Source: Leucaena leucocephala (Eukaryota; Streptophyta; Magnoliopsida; Fabales; Fabaceae). From it: a DNA stretch of 64,000 bases. The notes beneath the pieces were generated by a model, which saw only the letters and a list, made by a program, of their open reading frames with translations, had not been told where the DNA came from and did not search any database. The translations under genes and the position numbers were made by a program. Every line of letters begins with the position of its first letter. Position 1 is the first letter of the stretch. This document shows positions 1 through 12,020 of this stretch, one piece after another. Location of the stretch: the NCBI GenBank assembly GCA_037074615.1, contig CM073558.1:12772001-12836000 (forward strand), in the 5' to 3' direction.

Positions 1-540
1 GAAATTTGCGCTTACTCGATGGCGATAGATTGAAAAGATAACATGCCATAGAGCTATAGATCAAAGAGAAGAGGGAAAGAGTTTCCACCACGATCTAAAC
101 AGAGAAGAAGAATGATGGCAACCACCTCTATTCTCCCTACTCTATCGTCTCTCTATTTCCTCACTCCCCATCATTCGCCAACAGAGATGATGAAGAAAAC
201 CATAGCAGTGACAGAGCACTACGGCAATGGCGTCAGTGACTCAGGTAATAGAGAATAGTGTTAATTACTCAGCTATAGCCTAAAGACGTGAAGCTTCACT
301 GCATAATTCCTTAGTTTTCACTCTCTATATCCTGTGGTCAACTGAAGCCAAAATAGAAATTAATATAACGCCAAAGAGGAATGATGATGGCCAGCAATGA
401 TAGAACAAGGCAGTAGAAGTACTAGCAGAAGCAAGTTTGGTCACACGGTACCGTTGGCATGAAGTTTCCTTCCCTACTCTCCCACCGCCAAGGATTTTTA
501 GATGAAATGAGGAAAGGCATACGATGTCTGAAGGAAAAGG
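1..540. other. Flank without a recognised gene
   Basis: This stretch is less AT-rich than the rest and has pyrimidine-rich runs around 120-180. I see no ORF of useful length, no splice-bounded coding segment and no match to the retroelement families further right. It could be single-copy flank, the untranslated part of a host gene outside the window, or an unrecognised transposon. Confidence 0.3.
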
Positions 541-559
541 GAAGAGGGGTATTTTTATA

Positions 560-657
560 ATTTGACACGCCTAAAAAAAATAAAACCCTCACTTCTGTAG
601 TTTTCAGGGCTCAAACACGAGACCTCTTCTGCCACTTGACCACTCTACTAACACCTC
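560..657 (-). repeat. Possible tRNA-derived SINE-like fragment
   Basis: On the minus strand an A-box-like TGGTCAAGTGG (642-632) is followed by a B-box-like GTGTTTGAGCC near 618-608, then a T-rich run (about 594-570) that could be a SINE tail. The spacing between the two boxes is much shorter than in a normal tRNA promoter. This may therefore be a degenerate SINE or only a chance resemblance. Confidence 0.3.
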
Positions 658-714
658 CTCATTGACATTTTCTAAAATGAATATATATTTGGTATTAATA
701 TGATTTTATATATG

Positions 715-1015
715 GGAATTTTCAGAGATATTACATCTATCTACACTGGCCATGATCATAAACTGTGTAGAAAATACATTCATCTACACCAAACAAGACC
801 ATAACTAGTATAGATATTAGCGTATTCTACACCCAATATCAAATCAGACCAATTTAAATGTTCTATTTTTCCCTTAGAAAATTAGCCTTCTACACCTTAT
901 ATTTAGACCAGTTTATAAACATACTTCTTCTATACTGATGTACCACCCAGTTTAAAAGGTGGTATACTTTCTACATTAGTTGTATCAATTTTGGATCATC
1001 GTCAGGTGTAAAATA
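715..1015. repeat. Cluster of CTACAC/GTGTAG words
   Basis: A short word recurs in both orientations: TGTGTAGAAA near 756, CATCTACACC near 781, TTCTACACCC near 826, TTCTACACCT near 889, TTCTATACTG near 929, TTCTACATTA near 970 and GGTGTAAA near 1005. Clusters like this occur in the subterminal regions of some DNA transposons (CACTA type). I find no terminal inverted repeat or transposase, so the class is not established. Confidence 0.35.
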
Positions 1016-1467
1016 ACATTTCCAATTGGTTTAAAAAGCCTATTTGGTAGTAGTGTCTAGTATATGGAATGAATGTTTTGAAAATACTTATCAATAGGTA
1101 TTTTGATAAGCCTAAACCAAGCCTCTATAACTAAAAGCTTAGTTTTTGGAAGACATTTCAATAAGCCTAGTCTTCAAAGTATTATTTGATAAGAGTTTAT
1201 TTGTTTGAATATATATTGTTCTTCAAAATATTTTTCAAACCAAAATTTGATAATTTAATCAAAAAATTGGAGATTAATTGATATTTGCTTAAACACTTGT
1301 TATATTATTTATACAATACATTCTAACATTAAATGTAGATAGAAATGAGATCAAATGAACAAATTCATTAAAAGGAAAATTTTTGTTAGATGCATTAATT
1401 ACTTCAACCGTTAGTAACACCAAAAGCTTTATTCTTCAATAGCTACTTCAACAAGTACATGACTACT
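1016..1467 (+). repeat. Probable 5' part of a copia LTR, interrupted at 1467
   Basis: This stretch holds several ACTTATCAATAGG or TTTGATAAG-like words and no ORF. The sequence that would have joined it before the LTR insertion resumes at 6700 with a TATA-like motif and then copia pol. It resembles, but is not clearly collinear with, the ATCGATAAATG-rich stretches at 33760-33973 and 47976-48110. Assignment to the copia LTR is inference from position. Confidence 0.35.
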
Positions 1468-4400
1468 TTTCATATCCTATTTTTTAGTAAAAGCCTAATA
1501 TATAGCCTGAAATAGGTAGGCTACCTAGGCATATTGAGCAGCAATCCTAGAAATATACAAATGATGTTCAAGGATTAAACTGTAAATATTGAAAGTTCAA
1601 GACTAAATTGTAAACAGTAAAAGTTCCTTGGGCATAATGGTCATTTTGAAGAAGAGAAGGACTAAACTGAAAAGTCTAAAAGTTTCAAGGTATAAAATGG
1701 AAGTAGACACAAATTATAAGACATTAAGTGTAATTATAAAAAGTTGAGGGATTTAATTTAAAAGAGGAAAACTTTCCCAGGTAAAATGGTAATTTGGCAG
1801 AAAGTTAAGCCAAAAAAGGGTTAAAATCTCCCAAAAGTATTTTAGTCCCAAATTCTACCAGTAACTAGAGAAAATTATTCTAATCAGTTTAACAAAAAAT
1901 AAAATTTTTATTTGAGGTCCCGATAAATTGATTAGTTTTTGAAGATTGGGAAATTAATACAGTATCTTCTGGACCTCAAAATTAGATGAAATTTTATGAT
2001 AAATTCTTATAAATAATATGATAATTTATAAAACTAATAGAACTCAAAAATGAGTAATGTAGAATTTATAAAGGAATTTATAGTAGATTAAAACACCCAA
2101 TAAGTGCTTTTCAGGGAATTTCTTGGGAGTAGAGCCCATGAAGGCAGGGACCTCATATAAGGACTAAAATGGTACTTTATGTGCCCAATAATATTTTTAG
2201 ATAGGTATATGGACTAGTGTTTATAAAGACCCTAAAAATATAAAATTATGAAAATGCCCCTATATATGCCACCATACTGTACAATGAGTAAGAGGTTAAT
2301 TGAGAGAAATTTAGTCATTTGACCAAGGTTAGATAATCAAGGAGGGTTATCAGAATAGTTGACCAGGGTCAGGCAATACTCTAGTGATGTATGAAAAGAC
2401 AATAATGCCCTAGAGATATTAAAGTAAATAAAGAAGAACCAAGAGGCATTTTGGCAATTTGTCAAGGGATCAATAATTAAGTTCAGATCCAGTCCATGAA
2501 TGTCAATGGTAGGAAGAATCTAAAAACTAGATTTAAGATCAAAAAACATATTATGGAATCTCAAAAAATTTAGATTTAGAAAACAGTCTGGCTTTTAGGA
2601 AATTGGATTGAGCAGTATTGAATTGGATTAGAATTTTTCCATATGCTTCATCCCCTTGGAATTGCATCACATATGGTTATGAGGTTCCCCTTGATGATGT
2701 CATGGATGATGTCACCTTTTGGCTTCGAGGGCAAGCTTAATCTAAGAGTAAATAAGAGCCATTAGATCAAATAGTTCACAAAGTGATCTTAGCCGTTCAT
2801 TTCCATGCCTTCAAGTCTATAAATAATCTCCTTTTCTCTTCACTTTACATCAAGTTTGGAATAACATGGGGAGGTGCAGCCCAAGTTGAAAGCTAAGCCA
2901 AGACAAAGAAGAATCCAAAGTCCAAAGTTCAAGCTAGCTAGGGATTAAGGTAAGAAATCTATCCTAGCTTATTTTCCTTTAATTTTGGGGGCTTAAACTT
3001 AGAGTTTTTATGGAAGAAAGTTGAACTTTAAGTAGATTATACATGCTGTCCAAAACCCTAGATTAAAGGAGAAAGAAGAAATTAAAGCTAGAACTGTGAT
3101 TAATGCTTAAACAAGCTAGTTCAAATGATTGGTTTTTGAATCAAGTTGATCTTCTTGACTTTGACAAGGAAGATACCTTTTGGTCTACACTGTCTATATA
3201 TAGGGAGATGTAATTTTAATGATATAATACTTCCATTAAATTTATATGAGGATTTTGTATAGGATTGGATAGGTTTTGAACATTGGAAGCATTGTAATTG
3301 GAAGTTATATTTTTTGGAAGTATTCTATGTTATTGTTCACACATAAGAACATTGATTGGAATTTCATGAGTTTGATGCTTCTAATGGCTTCAAAAAGAAA
3401 AGTTGTGTGTGATAAGTTAGAGAAACAAGTATTTGAAGTATTAGAATCAAAATGAGAATTTTTGAAAAAAAAATATAGGCTTTCTAGTTCTATCTAGAAC
3501 AATATATAGCTACTAGAATTTGGGAATTCTAAGTTCATAAATGGATTCAAAAGGTCAAATTGTGTGGGTGAAGTCAAGACATTAATTGGTTCAAAGGCAA
3601 GTCAATTAGTAAAGATTCGGGAAAGTTATTGTAGTTGAGTAAGCTGAATGTTCAAAAGAAGTTAGATTGTAATGAATGAATGATAATTTGATTTTAAGAT
3701 TTGAATGGTGTGCTTAAAGAGAGCATACACACATCAAGGACAAGTAAGAAACAAGTGTCAAAGATAAAGTAAAGGAAAGTCAAGCATGTGAGGTAGTAAA
3801 CTTACGTACTTGAATGATTATGTTGCTTCATTTCTGCAAAAAAACCATGATCCATGGATACCTTGGGGAAACTCTTGCAAAAAGAAAACTCAAGAAAAGA
3901 CAAAGAAGATTCAAGATACCAAAGTTCAAGCAAGCTATAGATTAAAGGTAAGCAATCTCTCCTAACTTATTTTTCTTTGATTTGGGAGCTTGAACTTAGG
4001 GTTTTCATGGGGGAAAGTTGAGTTTTCTCTAAGGGGAGGTGCTGCCCAAAAACCATAGATAAAAGGGGAAAGAAGAAATAAAAATTATAAACTTATGATT
4101 GAAGCTTAAACAAGCTGGTTAAGTGACTGGTTGTTGAATTAAGTTGATATTCTTGACTTTGCCATGGTGTGCCCTATTCGGTATGCACTGTTCATGAGGG
4201 AAGGAAATGGAATTTCAATGATTTAATGCTTCCATTGAGTTTATATGATGATTTTGTGTAGGATTGTAAAGCTTCTGAACCTTGGAAACAATAAAATCTC
4301 AAGGTTGTAGTCTTTGAGATTCCTTATGGTTACTGTTCACTCACATGAATAGTGATTGGAATTTCATGATTTTGATGGTTCAAATGGTTTTAAAATGGAA

Positions 4401-6699
4401 AGTTGTGTGGGGTAAAGTGGAGAAACAAGTATGGGAAGCATTAGAATCAAAATGAGAATTTTTGAAAGAATTGTATGCTTATGTTCAGTTCTGTACAGCA
4501 GGCCATGAAGGAGCTGGAATTTCATGATTCTAAGCTCATAAATGGATTCAAAAGATGAAATTGTGTAAGGTAAAGTCAATACATGAATTGGTTCAAGACC
4601 CAAGTGGATTAGTGAAGATTAGAGAAAGTTATGATAATAAAGAGTGTAACAAGGTTAGTTTTGAACGTGGTTGGAGTTCATGAGTCCTAATGAATTATGT
4701 GATGAATATGAATGTGTTTAGGACCTTGAAACATCCAAAAAGATGTTGGGAAGTGATTGACATAAAGGCTTCCTGGTTGGAAAGCTAGGGAACAAGTGCA
4801 AAAGATCAAGATGAAAGCTTGAGTGCAAGGTAGTGAACTTACCTCTTTATGTTCTTGATGTGGTATGCTTATGTGTTGACATGTATATGATATTTGAATG
4901 ATTTTGTGACATGATAAATTATGTTGATTGTATTGTGAATAACATGCTTTCCATGGCCATGCACTTTATGTAAGAGTATATAGCATGATGGCTTGTCACT
5001 AATCAAAGAAAGTTTAATGAAATTACATATCATGCTTTAGCAACCATCTTGCATATTTAAGAGGTAATGTTTGCTACTGAGATTCCCTAGAATCTCACTC
5101 TCCCTTAACCAACCAATTTAGGTCAAGCATGATGGAAAATGTATGCATGGAGAAGAACTAAAGAATGGAAGAAAGGAAAAGAAGTAATTGAGATCCTAGC
5201 ATATGCTATGGATTATCTATGTATGTAAATGCCATATAAGGTGTCCATCTATATGATGAAACTATTTGTTACACTCATGGCATATGTACATGATTATTGA
5301 GAAGCTTATTTGACGGCTTATGCATGCTGGAACAAATATTGGAAGTAAAAGAAAGAAAACTGAAATGGTAAAACGTAGGTCCTAAAGCAGTTTTTTGTGG
5401 CTTCAGTTTGACTTAGGAAATGAAGGAATTATTTCATGAAATTTTACAAGTGTGTATCATACATATAGAGCTCTAAATTCATATGTAGAATGCTTCATTT
5501 GGATGTGTATATCAAGAGAAATAAATTTCCAAAGTAAGGCATTAGAATCTATTTCTAGAGTTTTTGCCTAAATGAATAGTAAACTTCAATGAATAAACTG
5601 TATTAATTGGCTAATCATTTGGTCTGGAAATGATTTTTCCATTAAATTTCAAGATGTTATCTTCACATAGCTTTTCGAACCACTTCATTTCAATTTTCCT
5701 ATAATTAATTATGATTTTTCAAAGTTTTATTGTATAATCTGGAATACCATATGAACAGTAACCCGAGAAATAGTAAAATTTCAGATTTGGCTAATGGACT
5801 TCCAAGATCTTGTAAGTGGTTCTAAATGCTACTAAATGGTCCCTAAGACGTATAAAAATAAGGATGTTACATTTATTTACTTTGATTATGTGTAGCATGT
5901 ATGATTAAGTGATTCTCTTTTTCTTTTTATGCTATGACCATATGTTATAGTTAAAGGACATGGAAGCATGTAAGATATCACTATGCAAGTATAATTATTA
6001 AGTGCACACATATTACATTAAGCATGTAGTTTCATATATTGGATGGTTAATTTTGCTACTGATATTTTCCCAAAAATCTCACCCCTTTCATGTAATCCTA
6101 ATACCAATAAGTTCATGAATATTGAAGAAAGAAGATGAAGTGTAAAGAGAAGTTAGGGATTGGATAGTATAAATGTTCTATGATGAATTGTTGTATGTCA
6201 TAATATTATTTGACTAGTTTGAGCAATATTGTTCATGATGTAATAAAAAATAGTAAATGATGGAATAAAAATATGAAATTTTACATACACTTAGTTAACA
6301 AGCTTTGTTTTGACACCAATTATGCCTTATTCCAATGTCTACGTAAGGAGAATGGAATTTTCAAAGTGGGGACAGGAACTATTTTCATAAATGTTGACCA
6401 AATGAATAGTAAAGTTTGACTTAAGAGTTGACTCAGTTGATTGGAAAATTTATCTGAAGAATTATGTTTCCTTTAAATTTCACGAGGTTAGCTTTGTGTG
6501 GCTTTTTGAACAACTTCATTTCAAATTTCCTAGAATTAATTATGATTTTCTGAATTCATCGCCAAATCTAGAAATACCATATGAATAGTAACTCGTTAGA
6601 GTGAAATTCTAGATTTAGCTAATGGATTTCAAATGTCATCTAAGTGGTTCTAAATGCTACCAAATGGTCCTTAAGATATAAAAAAATAAGGATATTACA
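1468..6699 (+). mobile_element. Long solo LTR with a second LTR fragment inside
   Basis: The left end TTTCATATCC is one mismatch from the family start TGTCATATCC, and the right end GGATATTACA is a family end. Flanks CTACT (1463-1467) and CTATT (6700-6704) are a 4/5 match, consistent with an old 5-bp target duplication. Content follows family order: reading from 1468, a TATA box TATAAATA at 2818-2825, a leader ending AAGGTAAGAAATC near 2950, then GGTAGTAAACTTAC near 3791. Order then breaks at about 3838 and resumes at 5872. Removing the embedded piece leaves about 3.2 kb, normal for the family. There is no internal gag-pol, so this is a solo LTR. Confidence 0.7.
3838..5871 (+). mobile_element. 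5'-truncated LTR copy embedded in the preceding LTR
   Basis: It starts abruptly in the leader (CCTTGGGGAAACTCTTGCAA near 3861) and repeats the same landmarks a second time. These are the donor-like AAAGGTAAGCAATC near 3945, an ACTGTTCA inverted repeat near 4331, and a perfect hairpin GAGATTC-CCTA-GAATCTC at 5079-5096. It ends at AAGGATGTTACA (5871). The 5' third (before and including the TATA box) is absent. The micro-ORF start codon is lost (AAAAG in place of AAATG). The left junction is placed only to within about 10 bp. Confidence 0.6.
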
Positions 6700-7134
6700 C
6701 TATTCAACTAATTTATTTTCAAGACTCAACTATAAAAGAAGCCAAGTAAATGCAGATAATAACAAACGAACAACCGATACTTATTGACCATTGATTACTG
6801 CATTCATTACTACTTGTTTTACTTTGTTTCTCATTCTCTGAATTGAGCATTTTAATCATTGAGAGAGTGACTTAAAAAGCTTTATCTTTATTGTTTATCA
6901 TTATCACTCTAAATGAGAGAGAGTTATAAATCTTTATTCTTTCAATTGAGATACTTGAGTGTGGGACTCTTGAGTTAAATTGTAAGCTTATGAGAAGTAA
7001 GGGGAGTGAGAGAGGAAATCTCTTGTTGACATGCTTAGGCACTAAGAGCCGAATCATCCTTTGGATTAGGTCATTGGTAAGTCAATGAAGAGGTAAAAAT
7101 CTAGAGACAGGTGTTTAATAAAGTGTGATTCTCT
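6700..7134 (+). mobile_element. Copia LTR 3' part and leader
   Basis: CAACTATAAAAGAAGCC near 6728 is TATA-box-like. It is followed by several hundred noncoding bases leading directly into copia RT at about 7135. The segment has the look of the 3' half of an LTR plus untranslated leader. Gag, protease and integrase, which should separate leader and RT, are missing, so an internal deletion ends near 7130. No ORF is supported here. Confidence 0.45.
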
Positions 7135-8027
7135 TCATTTATCATAAGCATTGAACATGCTAATGTTGATGAAGCTCTAATCGGTGCATTATGGATATAA
7201 GATATGCAAGACAAGCTAAACTAATTTGAGTGTAATCAAGTTGGGACTTGGTACCTATACCTAATGACCATATAGTAACATACACTAAATGGGTATTCAA
7301 GAATAAGCTCAATAAATTTGTAATAATAGTTAGAAATAAGGCTAGACTTGTTACAAAAGGCAATAATCATGAAGAAGGAATTGATTATGATGAAACATAT
7401 GCTCTAGTGGCTAGATTGGAAGCTATACGTACTCTTAGCCTTTTAATGTATACAAGATTTTAAGCTTTATCAAACGGATGTCAAAAGTGCATGTCTAAAT
7501 GGTTATATTATGGTTGAGAAACCCCCTGGTTTTAAAAGTTTAAACTATCCTAATCATGTTTATAAATTGAAAATCTTTATATGGTTTAAAGCAAACTCCA
7601 AGAGTTTGGTATGAATAAAAGTAGATAAACACTCTTTATAAAAAGGAATAAACAAGATTTATTAGTTTATATTTATTTTGTTGATATAATATTTGGTGTT
7701 ACTAATGAAGATCTTTGTCAAGAGTTTGCTAACTTGTAGTGGGTAGAATTTGAGATGTCAATGATAAGAGAACTCAATTTCATTATCAAATTACAAAGCA
7801 ATCAAAAGAAGAATGGCATATTCATCTCACAAATAAAGTATCTCAAGGAACTTTTGAAGAAGTTTGAGATGGATCAATCCAAAAGCATGGCCACACCAAT
7901 GAGATCAACAATTCAACTGGATGTATATGAGAAAAGGAAAGAATTCAACATCACAAAATATCATGTAATGATGGGATCTCTCTTACATCTAATAACAAGT
8001 AGACCATCAATGGCAAAAGCTTATCTA
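7135..8027 (+). pseudogene. Broken Ty1/copia reverse transcriptase
   Basis: Translations in changing frames give a clear copia RT series. First comes the region before the fingers (NVDEAL near 7163). WELVPIPND and TKWVFKNKL follow near 7237-7305, then KARLVTKGNNHEEGIDYDETYA. Next are TDVKSACLNGY near 7478 and PPGFKSLNYPNHVYKLK near 7530. A damaged catalytic box reads YFVD in place of YVDD near 7673, followed by the thumb (IRELNFIIKLQ, GIFISQIKYLKELLKKFEMD) and HLITSRPSMA near 7996. There are several frameshifts and stops, so it cannot make an enzyme. It stops just before the RNase H domain, which resumes at 33124. Everything between the two pieces is later insertion. About 35 residues that should bridge them are missing. 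Confidence 0.9.
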
Positions 8028-10835
8028 ATAGTCTAAAAGTTATCTAAATTTTTATCAGTTTCCATGGACATCAGATATGAGTGGGGGAATTACAGAAAAG
8101 TGTTCCCTACAATTTCAAATGTTATGAATCTAACAGAACTCTGGAAGAAGTCCTGTATAAAAAGTTGTTCCCACAATAATGAATTTTGACGGGAGTTTAA
8201 TAATACTCGTGATCCGATAATAGAACTTATCAGTATGTGAGCCTAGATAGAATGGGATCAGATGACCTCATATATAGGCCCATGATGACGCCAAGAAGGG
8301 CCCAAAACCCAGGGTACCAGTTCATCAGTAGAAGGGGCTAGTGTCCAGAAAAGGTGCGAAATTATGAAAATACCCTTGGATGCCTGGATTGTACTAGTGA
8401 TGGATGGAGGATATTTTGGTCATATAGGATAGGCTAAAAGCATGGAACATGGAATAAATATGATTATTTAGAGCCAATATATGCCCTGAGGCAGTGCAAA
8501 GAGAGGTAAAATGACGATTATGCCCTTAGGGTTAGTACGGTGTAAGAAAGGACACCAAGGGTATTTTGGTCATTTCCCAAGGGATGGATGGCATATGAAT
8601 ATTCAGTATATCATTTTCAATTGTATGAGGAGCCGAGGTATTAATTTTCAGGACATAATACATATCCTGGTATATTATAAAAAAATTAGGAACAGAAAAT
8701 AGTCCGATTGCTGTGAAACTGCTCCGATTAGTATTGGATTGGACAGAAATTTTTCTAGAAGCTTCCTTACATGGACAGCACACCACATACCCATCTTAGG
8801 TGTCCCATGAGCTGTCCCACATGATGTCATAACTATTCTTTTTAGAAAAAGTTAAATTCAATATTAAATGTGAGCCCTTGGATCAAATAGTATACAAATC
8901 AATCTTGGCCATCCATTTTCACCTAAATTTCTCTATAAATACCCCCTTATTTCAGACCTATTTGACAGCCCTTGGAACTATGGGGAAAATCTTGCAAAAT
9001 TTCCACTCAACCAAGAAAGAAGCACACAACTTGAAGCAAGAAGGTAATCATCTCCCTTGATCTTGAGCTTTGTTCTAGCAAGTTAGCTCTTGGTTTTAAG
9101 GGGTTTTGTGCTCTATTTCCCTTATGGTTTCTGCTGTAAGTGCTGTCCATATGTAGTTAAAATATAAATTTTATGGTATGGATAGTTTAGACAAGCTTAA
9201 ACAAGCTAAAATCAAGTGGTATAAGCTTGGAAATTGAAGTATGTTTAGATTTAGGGTTTTGTGTTCTTGCTGGTACTGTATGTGGTACTGTTCATATGAG
9301 GGAATTTCATGTTTTTAATGCTTCCAATGAGCTTAAAATGGAAAATTGTGTGGGGATAAAGTAGGAGAACAAGTATTGGAAGCATTGGAATCAAAATGTG
9401 AATTTTTGGGAATCAAGGGCTTCACTTCGGTTTAGTACTGTAGCAACTGAAGTGTTTTGATTTTGGAAATTCTAGTTTCATATTTGGATTCTACATGAAA
9501 AATTATGTGGAAATGAATCATGAGAATTTATTTTGGAAAGATGGAAGTAAGAAACAAAAGTAGAGAAAGAAAGGGAACTAGTGAAAACCTAGTCTTGGTT
9601 TTATACTCAAGTTGAGTTGTAACTTGATATTATTGTGTAATGGCTAGGTTTTGACATTTGTGAAGGAAGGAAAGCAACTCAAGAAGACCTTGACAAGGAT
9701 AACTAAGAGGTAGCAAGAATACCTAACTATAACTCATGTTTGTTTAATTGTTTGCTTGCATGTTGATTATGGTGTTTGGTTGAGCTTAAACTTATGTCAT
9801 CATGTCTATGATGAAGTATGAATGATTGTAACTCCTTGCAAGTTATGTCATGAAAATATGCATGCTAGAGTTTTCTTATGTACCATTATGAAGTAGCTAC
9901 CATCTCATGATAACATGTTAAACATCCAATTATTCATGCATGATATTATAGTCTGTGTAACTTGCTATTAGGATTTCCATGAAATCTCATTCCTTCCACA
10001 TGCATAACTATGTTTTAGGTGCTGGATCCTCTCAAGGGAAGAGATTAAATGTTGATGATTAAGTTTGTATAATAAGTTACATGACTTACATGACACTATA
10101 AGGTGATATGCTAGCATGTATGGTGTATGTTTCTGTAATTATGTTTTGAGGCTGATGCTTTTTGATGATGTTTATAACGTCTAAATTGACGATTTTTAAT
10201 CTGAAACTTGGTATGATTAAATTTAAGATACAGATATTTAAATGAACACCAAGAAAACTCATTTGGATAAGTATCCGAATTGTTATGATTTTCCAAAGTT
10301 GGAAGTAAGATCTGGAATTGAGATAAAACGAATGCTGAGAGGCAGTGACGTTCACGCAATGATTTCATATATCAAATGAACGCATTTTCTATGAAATTTT
10401 ATGAACTTAAATAGGACATCTATAGCTTCAAATCCATAGGTAAAATAGTTCATTTGGATAAGTAACCAAAGAGAACTAAATTTATGAATTTAAGCAAAGA
10501 AACTAGAACTTCCAGATTTTACCAAATGAATAGTGATTTTTAATCAATAATCTGATTTTATGTGGACACGAAAACCTCAGTTTCATATTTTTCCCTCAAA
10601 TATCTATGAAAGAGCTTTCATTAGAAATTGGAACCAGATTATTTTTATTTTTCTACAATTAATTATAAATTTTCAAAGTAGGGAACATGTTCTGGAGTTA
10701 CCAAATGAACAATAAAGTAAACAGTACCCAAGAGCAATTCTTTTGGAAATGAATGTTTTCAAAGCAAATAATAATGTAATTGGTTCCAATCACTTCTAAT
10801 GGAGTATAATTGAGGTTAAAAGTAAGGATGTGACA
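8028..10835 (+). mobile_element. Long LTR, subtype C, 5'-truncated
   Basis: It begins abruptly with AGTCTAAAAGTTATCTAAAT, which matches about 420 bp into the complete LTR at 43952. It runs to a family end AAGTAAGGATGTGACA at 10835. The promoter block GATCAAATAGT...AATCTTGGCCAT near 8881-8910 precedes a TATA box at 8934-8941. The leader then diverges from subtypes A and B: no micro-ORF is visible and the donor-like site reads AAGAAGGTAATC near 9040. The structural hairpin is GATTTC-CAT-GAAATC near 9972-9986. Its missing left end coincides with the end of the copia RT, so both were cut by the same deletion. Confidence 0.75.
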
Positions 10836-12015
10836 ACAAAGCTAATCTAGTAGACATTTTATTTATGGTCTACTTCCTCACAATAAGATATCTTTAAATG
10901 CAGCAGCAAATGGATCTTTAAGCAATAAAACTCCTCAAGAAAGTTGGGAGTTATTCCAGAAAATGGTTAATGAAGATAATCACAGTGAGGATCCAAGAAG
11001 AATGCTTACATCATCTTCAAGTAATTCAAAAGAGATTTTGGCAAAAATAGTAGCTTTACAAAACCAAATGGAAAAGAAATGACTTTACTTGAAAGAGAGC
11101 TACATTCTACAAAGCAAGTTCATGCAGTGGAAACCTCACAAGAATTAGTTATAGGGTGGGAGTTATGTGGTTCAATTATGCATGCTACTAGTACATGTGA
11201 CAGACAATATGAAGAAGTAGAATCATGTACTAAGGGAGAGACAATCAATACTAGAAGAGAGACCTATACTCTAATATATACAATCCTGGTTGGAGAAACT
11301 ACCTAAATTTTAGGTGGGAGAGGGGAAAATAGGCCAAACCAATTCCAAGAAGGTGGTGCTTCATCAAGCAACTACTAAAGTAATATAAGGTCTATGGTTC
11401 ATGCTCAACCTAATACCTTAGTAGCATCCAGACCAGATAAGACTTCTCAATTGTTGAAGAGTATGGCTGTACAAATGAACAACATGGACAATAGAATAAC
11501 TAATATAGATAACAAGCTCAAAGAGAATGATGGTGAATTCACCTATATATCTTTAAAAGTATGCAGAAGGATAATTCAGATGTAGACAGTAAACTTGAGG
11601 AGTTAAGTTCTAAGAATGTTAATATTATAAGTCATTTAACTTAAGTTTCCAATACAGTGAGTGATATTCAAACAAAGAGCAGTGGCAGTATACCTTCAAA
11701 TACTGTTATTAATTTGAGGGGCTTGAAAGCTATATCACTCAGAAGTGAGAGAAAAGTGCACTTTAAGGAAGATACTGCACCAAATGAGGATATGAAAGAC
11801 CTTGAAGCTAAAAATACGTCATTGTCATAGATGAAAATTGGGAAATTAGAAAGTAAGGAAAAATAGCTGATTATGATTAAGAAAGCAATCCAAGAGGATA
11901 ACTCACAAGAGGAAATATAAAAAAAGCAAGAAGAGGAAGTGATAATGCTAATCCAGCATACAAAGGGAAATAAGCAGAGGAGAATGCAAAGTCGAACAAA
12001 CAAGGAGCCTCTATG
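10836..12015 (+). pseudogene. Gypsy Gag, C-terminal half, broken
   Basis: Reading in shifting frames, FIYGL then NAAANGSLSNKTPQESWELF (near 10865-10955) is the conserved end of the Athila/Tat capsid-like domain. The nucleocapsid zinc knuckle near 11150 reads W-E-L-C-G-S-I-M-H-A-T-S-T-C. This fits C-x2-C-x4-H-x4-C except that the first cysteine is Trp, so zinc binding is probably lost. A linker with LLKSMAVQMNNMDNRI follows. SGSIPSNTVIN and KAISLRSERKV (near 11681-11760) match the conserved Gag/Pol linker of this group. Several in-frame stops are present. The sequence is cut at 12016-12020 by insertion of a solo LTR and resumes at 15437. Confidence 0.8.
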
Positions 12016-12020
12016 TATAC

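Noticed and set aside
560..657. A true tRNA gene on the minus strand
   Set aside because: A-box to B-box spacing is too short and no cloverleaf can be folded; kept only as a weak SINE-like call.
4364..4603. 79-codon minus-strand ORF, with near-identical ORFs at 41710, 45833 and 13257
   Set aside because: Repeated because the LTR is repeated; it is antisense to LTR transcription in every copy and no protein family is recognised.
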